Source: AC-32 sp963746155
Lineage (GTDB): Bacteria > Actinomycetota > Thermoleophilia > Gaiellales > Gaiellaceae
Length of the DNA stretch: 64,000 nt
Assembly (NCBI GenBank): GCA_963746155.1
Contig: CAVVAB010000012.1
Location: forward strand, 186,001 to 250,000
Direction: 5' to 3'
Below, piece by piece: positions 53,854-62,927 of the stretch. Within the stretch, counting starts at the first letter, position 1; each line of letters opens with the position of its first letter. The notes beneath the pieces are model-generated. The model had not been told where the DNA came from. It saw only the letters and a program-made list of their open reading frames with translations, and made no database searches. A program made the position numbers and the translations under genes.

Positions 53854-54505
53854 CGAAGAGAAGAACAAGGACGAAGAGGCAGTCGCCGAGGAGACGGCGG
53901 CCGAGGAGACCGAGCCGGTCGCCGAGGCAGAGCCCGAGGCCGAGGCAGAAGCCGAGCCCGAGGCCGAAGAGGCCCCGGCGGAGGAGGCCGCACCCGAGCC
54001 TGCCGCAGAGGAGGCTGCGCCCGAGCCTGCGGCGGAGGAGCCCGAGCCTGCGGCGGAGGAAGCTCCTGCCGACGAGCCGGCCGCCGAGGCCGTGCCCGAA
54101 GCGGAAGCCGAAGCCGAGGAGGCGCCCGCGCAGCCTACGCACAAGCCGAAGCGCAAGCGCCTGCCCCGCTCGGAGCGCCACAAGCACTCGAAGCCGAAGC
54201 GCGAGCGACCGGCCGAACGCAGCGCGATCGTCCGCCTGCCGAAGCCCGAGCACGATCGCGGCCGCCGCCAGGAGCGCCGCGGGATCGTCGTCTCGAGCGC
54301 GATGGACAAGACGATCGTGGTCAAGGTCGACACGGTGAAGGCGCACCGGAAGTACAAGAAGGTCGTCCGCCGCTCGACCAAGTTCCACGCCCACGACGAG
54401 CAGAACACGGCGAACGTCGGCGATCTCGTGCGCATCGTCGAGACGCGGCCGATCTCCAAGTCGAAGAACTGGCGCCTGGCGGAAGTTCTGGAGGAAGCCA
54501 AGTGA
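53846..54505 (+). CDS. rpsQ: 30S ribosomal protein S17 with a 135-residue acidic N-terminal extension
   Basis: 219 residues, while ordinary S17 is about 85. The S17 core is the last ~80 (RRGIVVSSAMDKTIVVKVDTVKAHRKYKKVVRRS). Before it lie about 95 residues almost all Glu, Ala and Pro and a basic linker (HKPKRKRLPRSERHKHSKPK). ATG 53846 has GAGAGAG upstream and no better internal start exists near the core. Overlaps rplN by 4 bp. Confidence 0.93.
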   Translation: MADEEKNKDEEAVAEETAAEETEPVAEAEPEAEAEAEPEAEEAPAEEAAPEPAAEEAAPEPAAEEPEPAAEEAPADEPAAEAVPEAEAEAEEAPAQPTHKPKRKRLPRSERHKHSKPKRERPAERSAIVRLPKPEHDRGRRQERRGIVVSSAMDKTIVVKVDTVKAHRKYKKVVRRSTKFHAHDEQNTANVGDLVRIVETRPISKSKNWRLAEVLEEAK

Positions 54506-54870
54506 TCCAGCAGGAGTCACGGCTGCGCGTCGCCGACAACACCGGCGCGCGCGAGATCCTCTGCATCCGCGTCAAGGGCGGCTCTCACCGCCGCTACGCG
54601 CGCGTGGGCGACGTGATCATGGCCACGGTCAAGACGGCGAGCCCGCAGGGCGCGGTCAAGAAGGGCGAGGTCGTGCAGGCCGTCGTCGTGCGCACGCGCA
54701 AGCCGTTCGGCCGCAACGACGGCACGTCGATCGCGTTCGACGAGAACGCGGCCGTGCTGATCGACGCCGCCCGCAACCCGCGCGGCACGCGCATCTTCGG
54801 GCCCGTCGCCCGCGAGCTGCGCGAGAAGAACTTCATGAAGATCGTCAGCCTCGCCCCGGAGGTGCTCTAG
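54502..54870 (+). CDS. rplN: 50S ribosomal protein L14
   Basis: 122 residues, GTG start. MIQQESRLRVADNTGAREILCIRV and DENAAVLIDAARNPRGTRIFGPVARELR. Normal length. Confidence 0.97.
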   Translation: MIQQESRLRVADNTGAREILCIRVKGGSHRRYARVGDVIMATVKTASPQGAVKKGEVVQAVVVRTRKPFGRNDGTSIAFDENAAVLIDAARNPRGTRIFGPVARELREKNFMKIVSLAPEVL

Positions 54871-55246
54871 ATGGCGGCGACAAAGATGCGAGTCAAGAAA
54901 GGCGACCTCGTCCAGATGCTGGCCGGCAAGGACCGCGGCAAGCAGGGCCGCGTGATCGAGTCGCGCCCACGCGAGCGAGCGGGTGATCGTCGAGAACCTG
55001 AACCTCGTCAAGCGCCACACGCGCCCCAAGCCGCTCGCCGACGCGAGCCGCATGGGCGGCGCGCAGATGACGCCCGGCGGCGTGATCTCGAAGGCGTCCG
55101 CGGTACCGGTCTCGAATGTGATGCTCGTCTGCCCGACCTGCAACCGCCCGACCCGGATCGGGATGACCACGAAGGAGGTCAAGGGCCGCGAGATGCACGT
55201 GCGCATGTGCAAGCGGTTCGACTGCCTCCAGGAGATCGACAAATGA
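54871..55246 (+). CDS. rplX: 50S ribosomal protein L24, frameshifted in this sequence
   Basis: The N-terminal KOW part (KMRVKKGDLVQMLAGKDRGKQGRVIESRPRE) and the C-terminal part (VIVENLNLVKRHTRPK...GGVISKASAVPVSNVMLVCPTC) are in different frames. Removing one base at about 54973-54978 joins them at PREQRVIVEN. The repaired protein is about 124 aa with a CPTC...CKRFDC zinc-like pair. Essential gene, so likely sequence error. Confidence 0.92.
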
Positions 55247-55836
55247 GCAAAGGCAACGGCAACGGGAACGGATACGAGCCGCGGATGAAGGTCGCGTACG
55301 ACACCGAGCTGCGCGAGCGCCTCAAGGAGGAGCTCGGCCTGAGCAGCCTGATGCAGGTCCCGCGCGTGCGGAAGATCACGCTCAACATGGGCGTCGGCGA
55401 GGCGAAGACCGAGGCCAAGGCGCTCGACAGCGCGATCGAGGAGCTGACGACGATCGCCGGCCAGCGCGCGCACGTGCGCAAGGCACGCAAGTCGATCGCG
55501 AGCTTCAAGGTGCGCGAGGGGATGCCCGTCGGCGCGCGAGTGACGCTGCGCGGAGCCCGCATGTGGGACTTCCTCGACCGGCTCGTCTCGATCGCGCTCC
55601 CGCGCATCCGCGACTTCCGCGGGCTGAACCCGGGCTCGTTCGACGGGCGAGGCAACTTCTCGCTCGGGATCCGCGAGCAGATCATCTTCCCCGAGATCGA
55701 CTACGACCAGATCCAGAGCATCCGCGGGCTGGACGTGGCGATCACGACCTCGGCACCGAACGACGAGCAGGGCCTCGCGCTCCTGCGGGGTCTCGGCATG
55801 CCGTTCGCACAGGAACACGTCGAAGGAGAGGCATAA
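55243..55836 (+). CDS. rplE: 50S ribosomal protein L5
   Basis: 197 residues. Short Gly/Asn-rich start, then MQVPRVRKITLNMGVGEA, AHVRKARKSIASFKVREGMPVGARVTLRG and RDFRGLNPGSFDGRGNFSLGI. Binds 5S rRNA. ATGA overlap with rplX. Confidence 0.97.
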   Translation: MSKGNGNGNGYEPRMKVAYDTELRERLKEELGLSSLMQVPRVRKITLNMGVGEAKTEAKALDSAIEELTTIAGQRAHVRKARKSIASFKVREGMPVGARVTLRGARMWDFLDRLVSIALPRIRDFRGLNPGSFDGRGNFSLGIREQIIFPEIDYDQIQSIRGLDVAITTSAPNDEQGLALLRGLGMPFAQEHVEGEA

Positions 55837-55840
55837 AGGC

Positions 55841-56026
55841 ATGGCAAAGAAGGCGCTGATCGAGAAGTCGCGCAAGGAGCAGCGGTTCAAGACGCGGGCA
55901 TACACGCGCTGCAACCGCTGCGGCCGCCCGCGCGCGGTCTACAAGAAGTTCGGCCTCTGCCGAATCTGCCTGCGCGAGCTCGCCCACGAGGGCGTGATCC
56001 CTGGCATGACGAAATCGAGCTGGTAG
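55841..56026 (+). CDS. rpsZ: 30S ribosomal protein S14 type Z
   Basis: 61 residues, zinc form with CNRCGRP and CRICLRE. MAKKALIEKSRKEQRFKTRAYTRC is typical. Confidence 0.96.
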   Translation: MAKKALIEKSRKEQRFKTRAYTRCNRCGRPRAVYKKFGLCRICLRELAHEGVIPGMTKSSW

Positions 56027-56068
56027 TGGAGGTTGGAATGACGGATTGTGGAGACAAGGACGCGTAGC

Positions 56069-56470
56069 GTGCAGACTGATCCGATCGCAGACATGCTCAC
56101 GAGAATCCGGAACGCGAACCGCGCGCTCCAGGAGAGCGCGGAGATGCCGAGCTCGCGCCTGAAGGCGGAGATCGCCCGCCTGCTCAAGGAGGAGGGCTAC
56201 ATCCGCGACTACCACGTCGAGCGTCGCGAGAACACCCCGTACGACACGCTGACCGTCGAGCTCAAGTTCGGGCGCAACCGCGAGCGCGTGATCACCGACC
56301 TCAAGCGCGTCTCGAAGCCGGGCCGCCGCGTCTACGCGCGCAAGGACAGGCTTCCGCGCGTCCTCGGCGGCATGGGAACTGCAATCCTGTCGACGTCGGG
56401 CGGCCTGATCACGAGCCGCACGGCGGCAGAGCGAGGGGTCGGCGGAGAGGTCGTCTGCTTCGTCTGGTGA
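56069..56470 (+). CDS. rpsH: 30S ribosomal protein S8
   Basis: 133 residues from GTG 56069: MQTDPIADMLTRIRNANRA, C-terminal GTAILSTSGGLITSRTAAERGVGGEVVCFVW. An upstream GTG (56048) would add 7 residues. I prefer 56069 because it fits family length and has AAGGACGCGTAGC before it, the same context as the rplO start. Confidence 0.95.
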   Translation: MQTDPIADMLTRIRNANRALQESAEMPSSRLKAEIARLLKEEGYIRDYHVERRENTPYDTLTVELKFGRNRERVITDLKRVSKPGRRVYARKDRLPRVLGGMGTAILSTSGGLITSRTAAERGVGGEVVCFVW

Positions 56471-56473
56471 GCC

Positions 56474-57007
56474 ATGAGTCGAATCGGTAGAAAACCCATA
56501 GAGCTTCCGGCCGGCGTCTCGGTCTCGATCTCGCCCGGCCGCGTGATGGTCAACGGGCCGCTCGGCGAGCTGAGCCAGCACGTGCCCGCGCGCATGAGCA
56601 TCGAGCAGGAGGATGGCTCGGTCGTCGTCACGCGTCCGAGCGAGCGCGGCGAGGACCGCGCGCTACACGGGCTCACTCGCACGCTGATCGCGAACATGGT
56701 CGAGGGCGTCACCAGCGGCTTCGAGAAGCGCCTCGAGATCCAGGGCGTCGGATACCGCGCCTCGTTGCAGGGCGCCAACCTCGAGCTGAACGTGGGCTAC
56801 TCGCACCCGGTCCTCGTGAAGGCGCCTGCGGGAATCACGTTCGAGGTGCCGACCCAGACCGAGGTCATCGTCAAGGGAATCGACAAGCAGCAGGTCGGGC
56901 AGACCGCGGCCGAGGTGCGCAAGGTGCGCCCGCCGGAGCCGTACAAGGGCAAGGGCATCCGCTACGAGGGCGAGTACGTCCGCCGGAAGGTCGGGAAGCG
57001 CGCATGA
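56474..57007 (+). CDS. rplF: 50S ribosomal protein L6
   Basis: 177 residues, MSRIGRKPIELPAGVSV, GVTSGFEKRLEIQGVGYRA and C-terminal PEPYKGKGIRYEGEYVRRK. ATGA overlap with rplR. Confidence 0.97.
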   Translation: MSRIGRKPIELPAGVSVSISPGRVMVNGPLGELSQHVPARMSIEQEDGSVVVTRPSERGEDRALHGLTRTLIANMVEGVTSGFEKRLEIQGVGYRASLQGANLELNVGYSHPVLVKAPAGITFEVPTQTEVIVKGIDKQQVGQTAAEVRKVRPPEPYKGKGIRYEGEYVRRKVGKRA

Positions 57008-57357
57008 GCACGCTCACGGTCAGGGAAGCGCGGAAGCGGCGGCACCGGCGCGTGCGGAGCAAGCTCTCGGGGACGGCCGAGCGGCCGCGCCTGGTCGTGT
57101 TCCGCTCCAACCGCGGGATCGAGGGGCAGCTCATCGACGACCTCGAGGGCAAGACGATCGCCGCTGCGAGCTGGCTGCAGCTCAAGAGCTTCAAGGGCAA
57201 CAAGAGCGACCAGGCGGCCGAGGTCGGCAAGCTGCTCGCGCAGCGGGCCAAGGACGCCGGGGTCGAGACCGCCGTGTTCGACCGCGGCGGATACCTGTAC
57301 CACGGCCGGGTCAAGGCCCTGGCCGATGCTGCACGCGAAGGAGGACTCGAGTTCTAG
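57004..57357 (+). CDS. rplR: 50S ribosomal protein L18
   Basis: 117 residues, KRRHRRVRSKLSGTAERPRLVVFRS and FDRGGYLYHGRVKALADAARE. 5S rRNA binder. Abuts rpsE. Confidence 0.96.
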   Translation: MSTLTVREARKRRHRRVRSKLSGTAERPRLVVFRSNRGIEGQLIDDLEGKTIAAASWLQLKSFKGNKSDQAAEVGKLLAQRAKDAGVETAVFDRGGYLYHGRVKALADAAREGGLEF

Positions 57358-57960
57358 ATGGCAGTTGACCGGCAGGAGACCAGGGAGCTCAAGGAGCGCG
57401 TGGTCGAGATCAACCGCGTCGCCAAGGTGGTCAAAGGCGGCCGGCGGTTCTCGTTCACGGCGCTTGTCGTGATCGGCGACGAGGTCGATCGCGTCGGGCT
57501 CGGCTACGGGAAGGCGCGCGAGGTTCCGCTCGCGATCTCGAAGGCCGTCGACGACGCGAAGAAGAACCTCTTCAGCGTCCCGCGCCACGGCACCACGATC
57601 ACGCACGAGATCCTCGGCGAGTTCGGCGCTGCCCGCGTGTTGCTGCGCCCCGCGAGCGAGGGAACCGGCGTGATCGCCGGCGGCGGCATCCGCGCCGTGC
57701 TCGAGCTCGCAGGCGTTCGCGACATCCTCGCGAAGAGCCTCGGGACGACGAACCCGATCAACATGCTGAAGGCGACCGTGAACGGCCTGCAGCGGCTGCG
57801 CCGCCCCGACGAGGTGGCCGCGGCGCGCGGGCTGACGATCAGCCAGGTCCTGCCGGTCAGCAAGAAGGCGGCCGAGGAAGCAGCCGAGGAGCCGCCGGCC
57901 GCGGTCGCGGCGGAGGCACAGGAAAACGATGGCGAAGCTGAAGATCACCCAGACGCGTAG
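57358..57960 (+). CDS. rpsE: 30S ribosomal protein S5
   Basis: 200 residues. LKERVVEINRVAKVVKGGRRFSF and GTGVIAGGGIRAVLELAGVRDI, plus a ~25-residue acidic Ala-rich tail. The tail overlaps rpmD by 32 bp. Confidence 0.97.
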   Translation: MAVDRQETRELKERVVEINRVAKVVKGGRRFSFTALVVIGDEVDRVGLGYGKAREVPLAISKAVDDAKKNLFSVPRHGTTITHEILGEFGAARVLLRPASEGTGVIAGGGIRAVLELAGVRDILAKSLGTTNPINMLKATVNGLQRLRRPDEVAAARGLTISQVLPVSKKAAEEAAEEPPAAVAAEAQENDGEAEDHPDA

Positions 57961-58114
57961 CGCGATCGGCCAGAGCAAGCGGCACCGCGGAACGCTGCGC
58001 GCGCTCGGCCTCGGCAAGATCGGTCGCACCGCCGAGCACACGGAGAGCCCACAGCTCGCCGGTATGCTCAGGAAGGTCAGCCACCTCGTGCGGGTTGACG
58101 GCTCGGGATCCTAG
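57929..58114 (+). CDS. rpmD: 50S ribosomal protein L30
   Basis: 61 residues, AKLKITQTRSAIGQSKRHRGTLRALGLGKIG. ATG lies inside the S5 tail. Confidence 0.95.
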   Translation: MAKLKITQTRSAIGQSKRHRGTLRALGLGKIGRTAEHTESPQLAGMLRKVSHLVRVDGSGS

Positions 58115-58125
58115 GACGCGTAGCT

Positions 58126-58755
58126 TTGGAAGACCTCAACCTCTCCAACCTCCAGCCGGCCGATCCGAAGCGCCCGCGCAAGCGCGTGGGGCGCGGCCTC
58201 GGCTCCGGCAAGGGCCGCTACTCGGGCCGCGGGATCAAGGGCCAGAAGTCGCGCTCCGGCTCGCACAAGATGCGGCCAGGCTTCGAGGGCGGCCAGAACC
58301 CGATCTACATGCGCCTCGGCAAGCAGCGCGGCCCGTACTCGAAGGACGCGATGCCGATGGGCCCGCACCGCACGTCGACGGCGCCCGTCAACGTCTCCAC
58401 GCTCGAGGCGCGCTTCGACGCCGGCGCGGAGGTCACGCCCGAGGCGCTCGTCGAGGTGGGCGTGCTCAAGAACACGAAGACCGACGTCAAGATCCTCGGC
58501 AAGGGCGAGCTCACGAAGAAGCTGAGCGTCACCGCGCATGCCGTCTCCGCCGGCGCGCGCGAGAAGATCGAGGCCGCGGGCGGCACGATCACGCTGCTGC
58601 GCGAGCCGAAGGAGCGCCTCCCGAAGCGCAGGCCTGCTCCGGCGAGGCCCGCCGAGCCCGAGCCCGAGGACGTCGTCGAGGACGAGGCGCCCGAGCCCGA
58701 GGCGCCCGACGCGCCGGCCGAGGCCGAGGAGGCACCCGAGGAGGACGAGGGCTAG
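58126..58755 (+). CDS. rplO: 50S ribosomal protein L15 with acidic tail
   Basis: 209 residues (usual ~147). LSNLQPADPKRPRKRVGRG, GSGKGRYSGRGIKGQKSRSG and the SL27-type core to about 155, then ~55 residues rich in Glu/Pro/Ala. TTG start preceded by AGGACGCGTAGC. Confidence 0.95.
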   Translation: MEDLNLSNLQPADPKRPRKRVGRGLGSGKGRYSGRGIKGQKSRSGSHKMRPGFEGGQNPIYMRLGKQRGPYSKDAMPMGPHRTSTAPVNVSTLEARFDAGAEVTPEALVEVGVLKNTKTDVKILGKGELTKKLSVTAHAVSAGAREKIEAAGGTITLLREPKERLPKRRPAPARPAEPEPEDVVEDEAPEPEAPDAPAEAEEAPEEDEG

Positions 58756-60009
58756 ATGTTCTCGTGGCTCGGCAACGCCTGGCGGGTACCGGAGCTCCGC
58801 AAGCGCGTCCTCTTCACCGCGCTGATCCTCGCGCTCTACCGCTTCGGCGCGTGGATCCCGGCGCCGGGCGTCGACTCGGAGTCGATCAAGAACTACTTCA
58901 GCGGCCAGGGCGGCACGATCCTCGGCCTGCTCAACATCTTCTCGGGCGGCGCGCTCTCGCAGTTCTCGCTGTTCGCGCTCGGGATCATGCCCTACGTCAC
59001 CGCCTCGATCATCCTCCAGCTCCTGACCGTGGTCATCCCGAGCCTGGAGCAGCTGCAGAAGGAAGGCGAGGCCGGCTACGCCAAGATCAACCAGTACACG
59101 CGCTACCTGACCGTCGCGCTCGCCGCGGCGCAGGCCACGGGCTACGCCTATCTCTTCCAGCGCCAGGGCGCGCTCACGAGCAACTCGGGCCGCCTGGTGC
59201 TGATCGTCGTCACGCTGACGGCAGGCACGACGCTGCTCATGTACATGGGCGAGATGATCACCAAGCGCGGAGTCGGCAACGGCATCTCGCTGCTGATCTT
59301 CGCGTCGATCCTCACGTCCGCTCCCGCAGGCGTGGCGGCCTGGTACAACGGCGGCCCGATGGAGAAGCTGTTCTTCCCGCTGATCGCGATCGGGATCGTC
59401 GTCGCGGTCGTGTTCATGCAGGAGGGCCAGCGGCGGATCCCGATCCAGTACGCGAAGCGCATGGTGGGCCGGAAGATGACCTCCGGCGGCACGACCTACA
59501 TGCCGCTGCGCGTGAACATGGCCGGCGTGATCCCGATCATCTTCGCGGCCGCCGTGATGGCGTTCCCGCCGACGATCGGCCAGTACTTCCCGCAGACGCA
59601 GGGCTTCGTCAACAAGCACTTCCAGCCGTCGAGCCTGACCTACCTCCTGCTGGAAGCGTCGCTGATCATCATCTTCACGTACTTCTACACGGCGGTCCAG
59701 TTCAACCCGGTCGACCAGGCCGACAACCTGCGCAAGTACGGCGGCTACGTCCCCGGGATCCGGCCCGGCCCGCCGACGGCGCAGTACTTCGACCGGGTGC
59801 TGACGCGCCTGACCCTGCCCGGCTCGATCTACCTCGCGACCGTGGCCATCCTCCCGAGCATCTTCATCCGCTACGGCGGCTTCTCGCAGGCGAACTCGCG
59901 CGCACTCGGCGGCACCTCGGTCCTGATCGTCGTCGGCGTCGCGCTCGACACGATGCGCCAGATGGAGTCGCAGATGATGATGCGCTCCTACGAAGGCTTC
60001 CTGAAATAG
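58756..60009 (+). CDS. secY: SecY translocon subunit
   Basis: 417 residues, ten TM helices. LYRFGAWIPAPGVD, FSGGALSQFSLFALGIMPYVTASIILQLL (plug and TM2) and GGRSVGNG-type loop EMITKRGVGNGISLLIF are conserved. Forms the channel with SecE (28960). Starts right after the rplO stop. Confidence 0.97.
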   Translation: MFSWLGNAWRVPELRKRVLFTALILALYRFGAWIPAPGVDSESIKNYFSGQGGTILGLLNIFSGGALSQFSLFALGIMPYVTASIILQLLTVVIPSLEQLQKEGEAGYAKINQYTRYLTVALAAAQATGYAYLFQRQGALTSNSGRLVLIVVTLTAGTTLLMYMGEMITKRGVGNGISLLIFASILTSAPAGVAAWYNGGPMEKLFFPLIAIGIVVAVVFMQEGQRRIPIQYAKRMVGRKMTSGGTTYMPLRVNMAGVIPIIFAAAVMAFPPTIGQYFPQTQGFVNKHFQPSSLTYLLLEASLIIIFTYFYTAVQFNPVDQADNLRKYGGYVPGIRPGPPTAQYFDRVLTRLTLPGSIYLATVAILPSIFIRYGGFSQANSRALGGTSVLIVVGVALDTMRQMESQMMMRSYEGFLK

Positions 60010-60011
60010 CC

Positions 60012-60627
60012 ATGTCCTCGGGCTTCTCGGGGGCGGCCGCGACGGCCGGGCCTGAACATCCTGCTGCTGGGACCGCAGGGAGCGGGCAAGGGGACGCAGG
60101 GCAAGCTGCTGGCGTCCGACTACGGCGTTCCCCACATCGCGACCGGCGACATGCTGCGCTCGGCCATCGCCGCGGGCACCGAGCTCGGGCGCCGGGCCGA
60201 GCCGCTCCTGAACTCGGGCAAGCTCGTCCCGGACGAGATCATGATCGGGCTCATCCGGGAGCGGCTCGACGCGGACGACACGCTCGTCGGCTTCGTCCTC
60301 GACGGCTTCCCGCGGACGACGGTCCAGGCCGAGGCGCTCGACGCGATGCTCGACGAGATCGACCGGCCGCTCAGCGTCGTGTTCGAGTTCCAGCTCCCGG
60401 AAGAGGTCTGCATCGAGCGGCTCCAGCGCCGCGCCGAGGAGGAGGGCCGCGCGGACGACACACCCGAGGCGATCCGGACGCGCCTCGCGCTCTACCGCGA
60501 GCAGACCGAGCCGCTGGTCGAGTACTACCGCGTCCGCGGCAACCTGGTCGGCGTCCGCGCCGACCGGCAGGTGCAGGAGGTCTTCGCCGAGATCCAGCGC
60601 GCGCTGGAGCAGGTGGCGGTCCGGTGA
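60012..60627 (+). CDS. adk: adenylate kinase, frameshifted near the N-terminus in this sequence
   Basis: The enzyme reads from CTG 60052 (LNILLLGPQGAGKGTQGKLL) with ATGDMLRSAIAAGTELG, GFVLDGFPRTTVQAEAL and a short LID (RLQRRAEEEGRADDTPEAI). It has no zinc Cys. No ATG/GTG/TTG start exists in that frame after the secY stop. Removing one G of the GGG at 60048-60050 fuses it to ATG 60012 (MSSGFSGAAATAG). About 204 aa if repaired. CTG initiation is the alternative. Overlaps map (GTGA). Confidence 0.9.
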
Positions 60628-61388
60628 TCATCCGCAAGTCCGCGGAGGAGATCGAGCGCATGGCCCGCGCAGGCGTCGTCGTCGCGGACGTGCTAGGGCT
60701 GCTCGGGGAGCGGGCCCGCCCGGGCGTGAGCACGGCGGAGCTCGACGCCGTCGCCGACGAGTTCATCCGGGCACACGACGGCGTCCCGACCTTCAAGGGC
60801 TACCGCGGCTATCCGGCGGCGATCTGCACGTCGCCGAACGCCATGGTCGTCCACGGCATCCCCGGCCCGTACACGCTCGACGAGGGAGACATCCTCTCGG
60901 TGGACGTGGGCGTCACGCTCGACGGCTTCGTCGCGGACTCCGCCTACACGTTCTCGATCGGCGAGATCTCGCCCGAGGCGGAGCGCCTGATCGAGGCGTG
61001 CCAGGCCGCGCTCGCGGCCGGGATCGAGCAGTGCAGGCGAGACAACCGTCTCACGGACATCTCGAACGCGATCCAGAGCGCCACCGAGTCGAGCGGCTTC
61101 TCCGTCGTGAAGAGCCTCGTCGGGCACGGCGTCGGCCGCTCGATGCACGAGGAGCCGCAGATCCCCAACTACGGTGAGCCCGGCCGCGGCCCGTTACTGT
61201 CGCCCGGCATGACGTTCGCGATCGAGCCCATGATCACCGCCGGCGGCGACGAGGTTGTCGTCCACGACGACGACTGGTCGATCTCGAGCGCCGACGGCTC
61301 GCTGTCGGCGCACTTCGAGCACACGGTCGCGATCATGGAGGACGGCCCCCGGATCCTGACCGGCGCCCGGACGGCGGTGCGCTCATGA
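60624..61388 (+). CDS. map: methionine aminopeptidase type I
   Basis: 254 residues, GTG 60624 overlapping the adk stop. Metal ligands are visible in LSVDVGVTLDGFVADSAYTF (Asp pair), GHGVGRSMHEEPQIPNYG (His), GMTFAIEPM (Glu) and HFEHTVAIMEDGP (Glu). Removes N-terminal Met. Confidence 0.95.
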   Translation: MIIRKSAEEIERMARAGVVVADVLGLLGERARPGVSTAELDAVADEFIRAHDGVPTFKGYRGYPAAICTSPNAMVVHGIPGPYTLDEGDILSVDVGVTLDGFVADSAYTFSIGEISPEAERLIEACQAALAAGIEQCRRDNRLTDISNAIQSATESSGFSVVKSLVGHGVGRSMHEEPQIPNYGEPGRGPLLSPGMTFAIEPMITAGGDEVVVHDDDWSISSADGSLSAHFEHTVAIMEDGPRILTGARTAVRS

Positions 61389-62471
61389 GCGGCGACCCGA
61401 GGATCGAGGCGTACGCGAAGCTCCTGGTCGAGGAGTGCCTGGACGTCCAGCCCGGCTGGCAGGTGATCGTCGCCGGCGGAGCGCTCGGCCGCCCGCTGCT
61501 CGAGGAGGTCAGCAAGCAGGTTGCCCTTCGCGGCGCCTACGCGATCCAGCGGGTCAGCCTGACGGGGTCTGCGTTCAACCTGCCGTGGGCGCAGAACGCT
61601 CCCGAGAAGCTGCTCGACGAGCCGGCTCCGATCGAGGTGCACGCGTTCCACGAAGCGGACGGCTGGATCGGGATCGAAGCGCCGGAGAACACGCGCGAGC
61701 TCTCGGGGCTCTCGCCGGAGCGCTTCGGCCGCCTGCAGGCCGCGCTGCGCCCCCACATCGAGCGGGCATTCACGTTCGAGCTCAAGTGGGTCGGCTGCCA
61801 GTACCCGACGGCGGCGCTGGCGCAGGACGCCGGCATGTCCGTCACCGAGTTCGAGGACTTCCTCTTCGGTGCGTGCCTGCTCGACTGGTCGGCCGAGAAG
61901 GAGCGGATGAGCCGCTACGCCGAGCGCTTCGACCTGGCGGAGGAGATTCGGATCGTGGGCAAGCGAGACCGACCTGACGCTGAGCCTGGTCGGCCGTCAG
62001 GGCATGGTCGACGCAGGCGGAGCGAACATGCCTGGCGGCGAGTTCTTCTACTCGCCGGTCGAGGACTCCGCCTCGGGGACGATCGCGTTCACCGAGTTCC
62101 CGGCCGTATACGGGGGCCGTGAGGTGACCGGCATCCGGCTGCGCTTCGAGGACGGTTTCGTCGTCGATGCCTCCGCGGACCGGAACGAGAGCTTCCTGAT
62201 CGAGACGATCGACCGCGACGAAGGCGCACGGCGCCTCGGCGAGCTCGGGATCGGCTGCAACCCGCGCATCACCAACCACATGAAGAACACGCTGTTCGAC
62301 GAGAAGATCGACGGCACGGTCCATCTCGCGCTCGGAAACGGTCTGCCCGACGTCGGCGGCACGAACGTCAGCCAGATCCACTGGGACATCGTCAAGGACA
62401 TGCGTGGCGAAGGCACCAGGATTGAGCTGGACGGCGAGCTCGTACAGGAAGACGGACGCTGGCTGATCTAG
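61385..62471 (+). CDS. M29-family (AmpS/thermophilic) aminopeptidase, frameshifted in this sequence
   Basis: The N-half (RIEAYAKLLVEECLDVQPGWQVIVAGG, DGWIGIEAPENTRELSG) and C-half (NMPGGEFFYSPVEDSASGTIAF, GELGIGCNPRITNHMKNTLFDEKIDGTVHLALG) are in different frames. Dropping one A of the AA at 61961-61962 gives VGSETDLTLSLVGRQGMVDAGG. About 361 aa when repaired, normal for M29 metallopeptidases, with the metal-binding Glu/His in the C-half. ATGA overlap with map, so two aminopeptidases are coupled. Confidence 0.87.
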
Positions 62472-62505
62472 CAGCGTTGCCGCAGGCCGCGAACTGAGGC
62501 GGTTT

Positions 62506-62513
62506 GCTACCAT
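62506..62513 (+). promoter_or_regulatory. extended -10 promoter of infA
   Basis: TGC-TACCAT upstream of infA with a 70-base leader. No -35 seen. A GC hairpin (62553-62571, CCGCGCTC/GAGCGCGG) followed by TTTCT lies in the leader and may attenuate. Confidence 0.4.
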
Positions 62514-62585
62514 TTCGTGGCGCGGCGAGAGCCGTGCTTTTCCGTGTCCCGACCGCGCTCGGCGAGCGCGGTTTCTGTGAGGTAG

Positions 62586-62810
62586 ATGGCCGAGAAAGAA
62601 GAGAAAATCGAGGTCGAAGGCGAGATCGTCGAAGCGCTCCCGAGCACGATGTTCCGGGTGCACATCGACGACCTGGACACGAACGTCCTTGCCACGATCT
62701 CCGGGAAGATGCGCAAGCACTACATCCGCATCCTTCCTGGCGACCGGGTGAAGGTGGAGCTGTCCCCCTACGACCTCACACGCGGAAGGATCACGTACCG
62801 ACACCGATGA
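62586..62810 (+). CDS. infA: translation initiation factor IF-1
   Basis: 74 residues: EEKIEVEGEIVEALPSTMFRV, KMRKHYIRILPGDRVKVELSPYDL. OB fold. TGATG-type overlap with rpmJ. Confidence 0.96.
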   Translation: MAEKEEKIEVEGEIVEALPSTMFRVHIDDLDTNVLATISGKMRKHYIRILPGDRVKVELSPYDLTRGRITYRHR

Positions 62811-62920
62811 AAGTCCGAGCTTCAGTCAAGCCCATGTGCGAGCGCTGCCGCGTGATCAAGCGGCACGGCAGGACCATGGTCATCTGCACCAACCCGCGGC
62901 ATAAGCAGCGGCAGGGGTAG
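62807..62920 (+). CDS. rpmJ: 50S ribosomal protein L36
   Basis: 37 residues: MKVRASVKPMCERCRVIKRHG and VICTNPRHKQ, the C-x2-C-x12-C-x4-H zinc form. Overlaps infA by 4 bp. Confidence 0.96.
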   Translation: MKVRASVKPMCERCRVIKRHGRTMVICTNPRHKQRQG

Positions 62921-62927
62921 GTAGGGC

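Noticed and set aside
60052..60054. Treating the rplX, rpsK, adk and fusA breaks as programmed frameshifting
   Set aside because: No slippery heptamer with downstream structure was evident and the sites differ from one another; consensus error is simpler.
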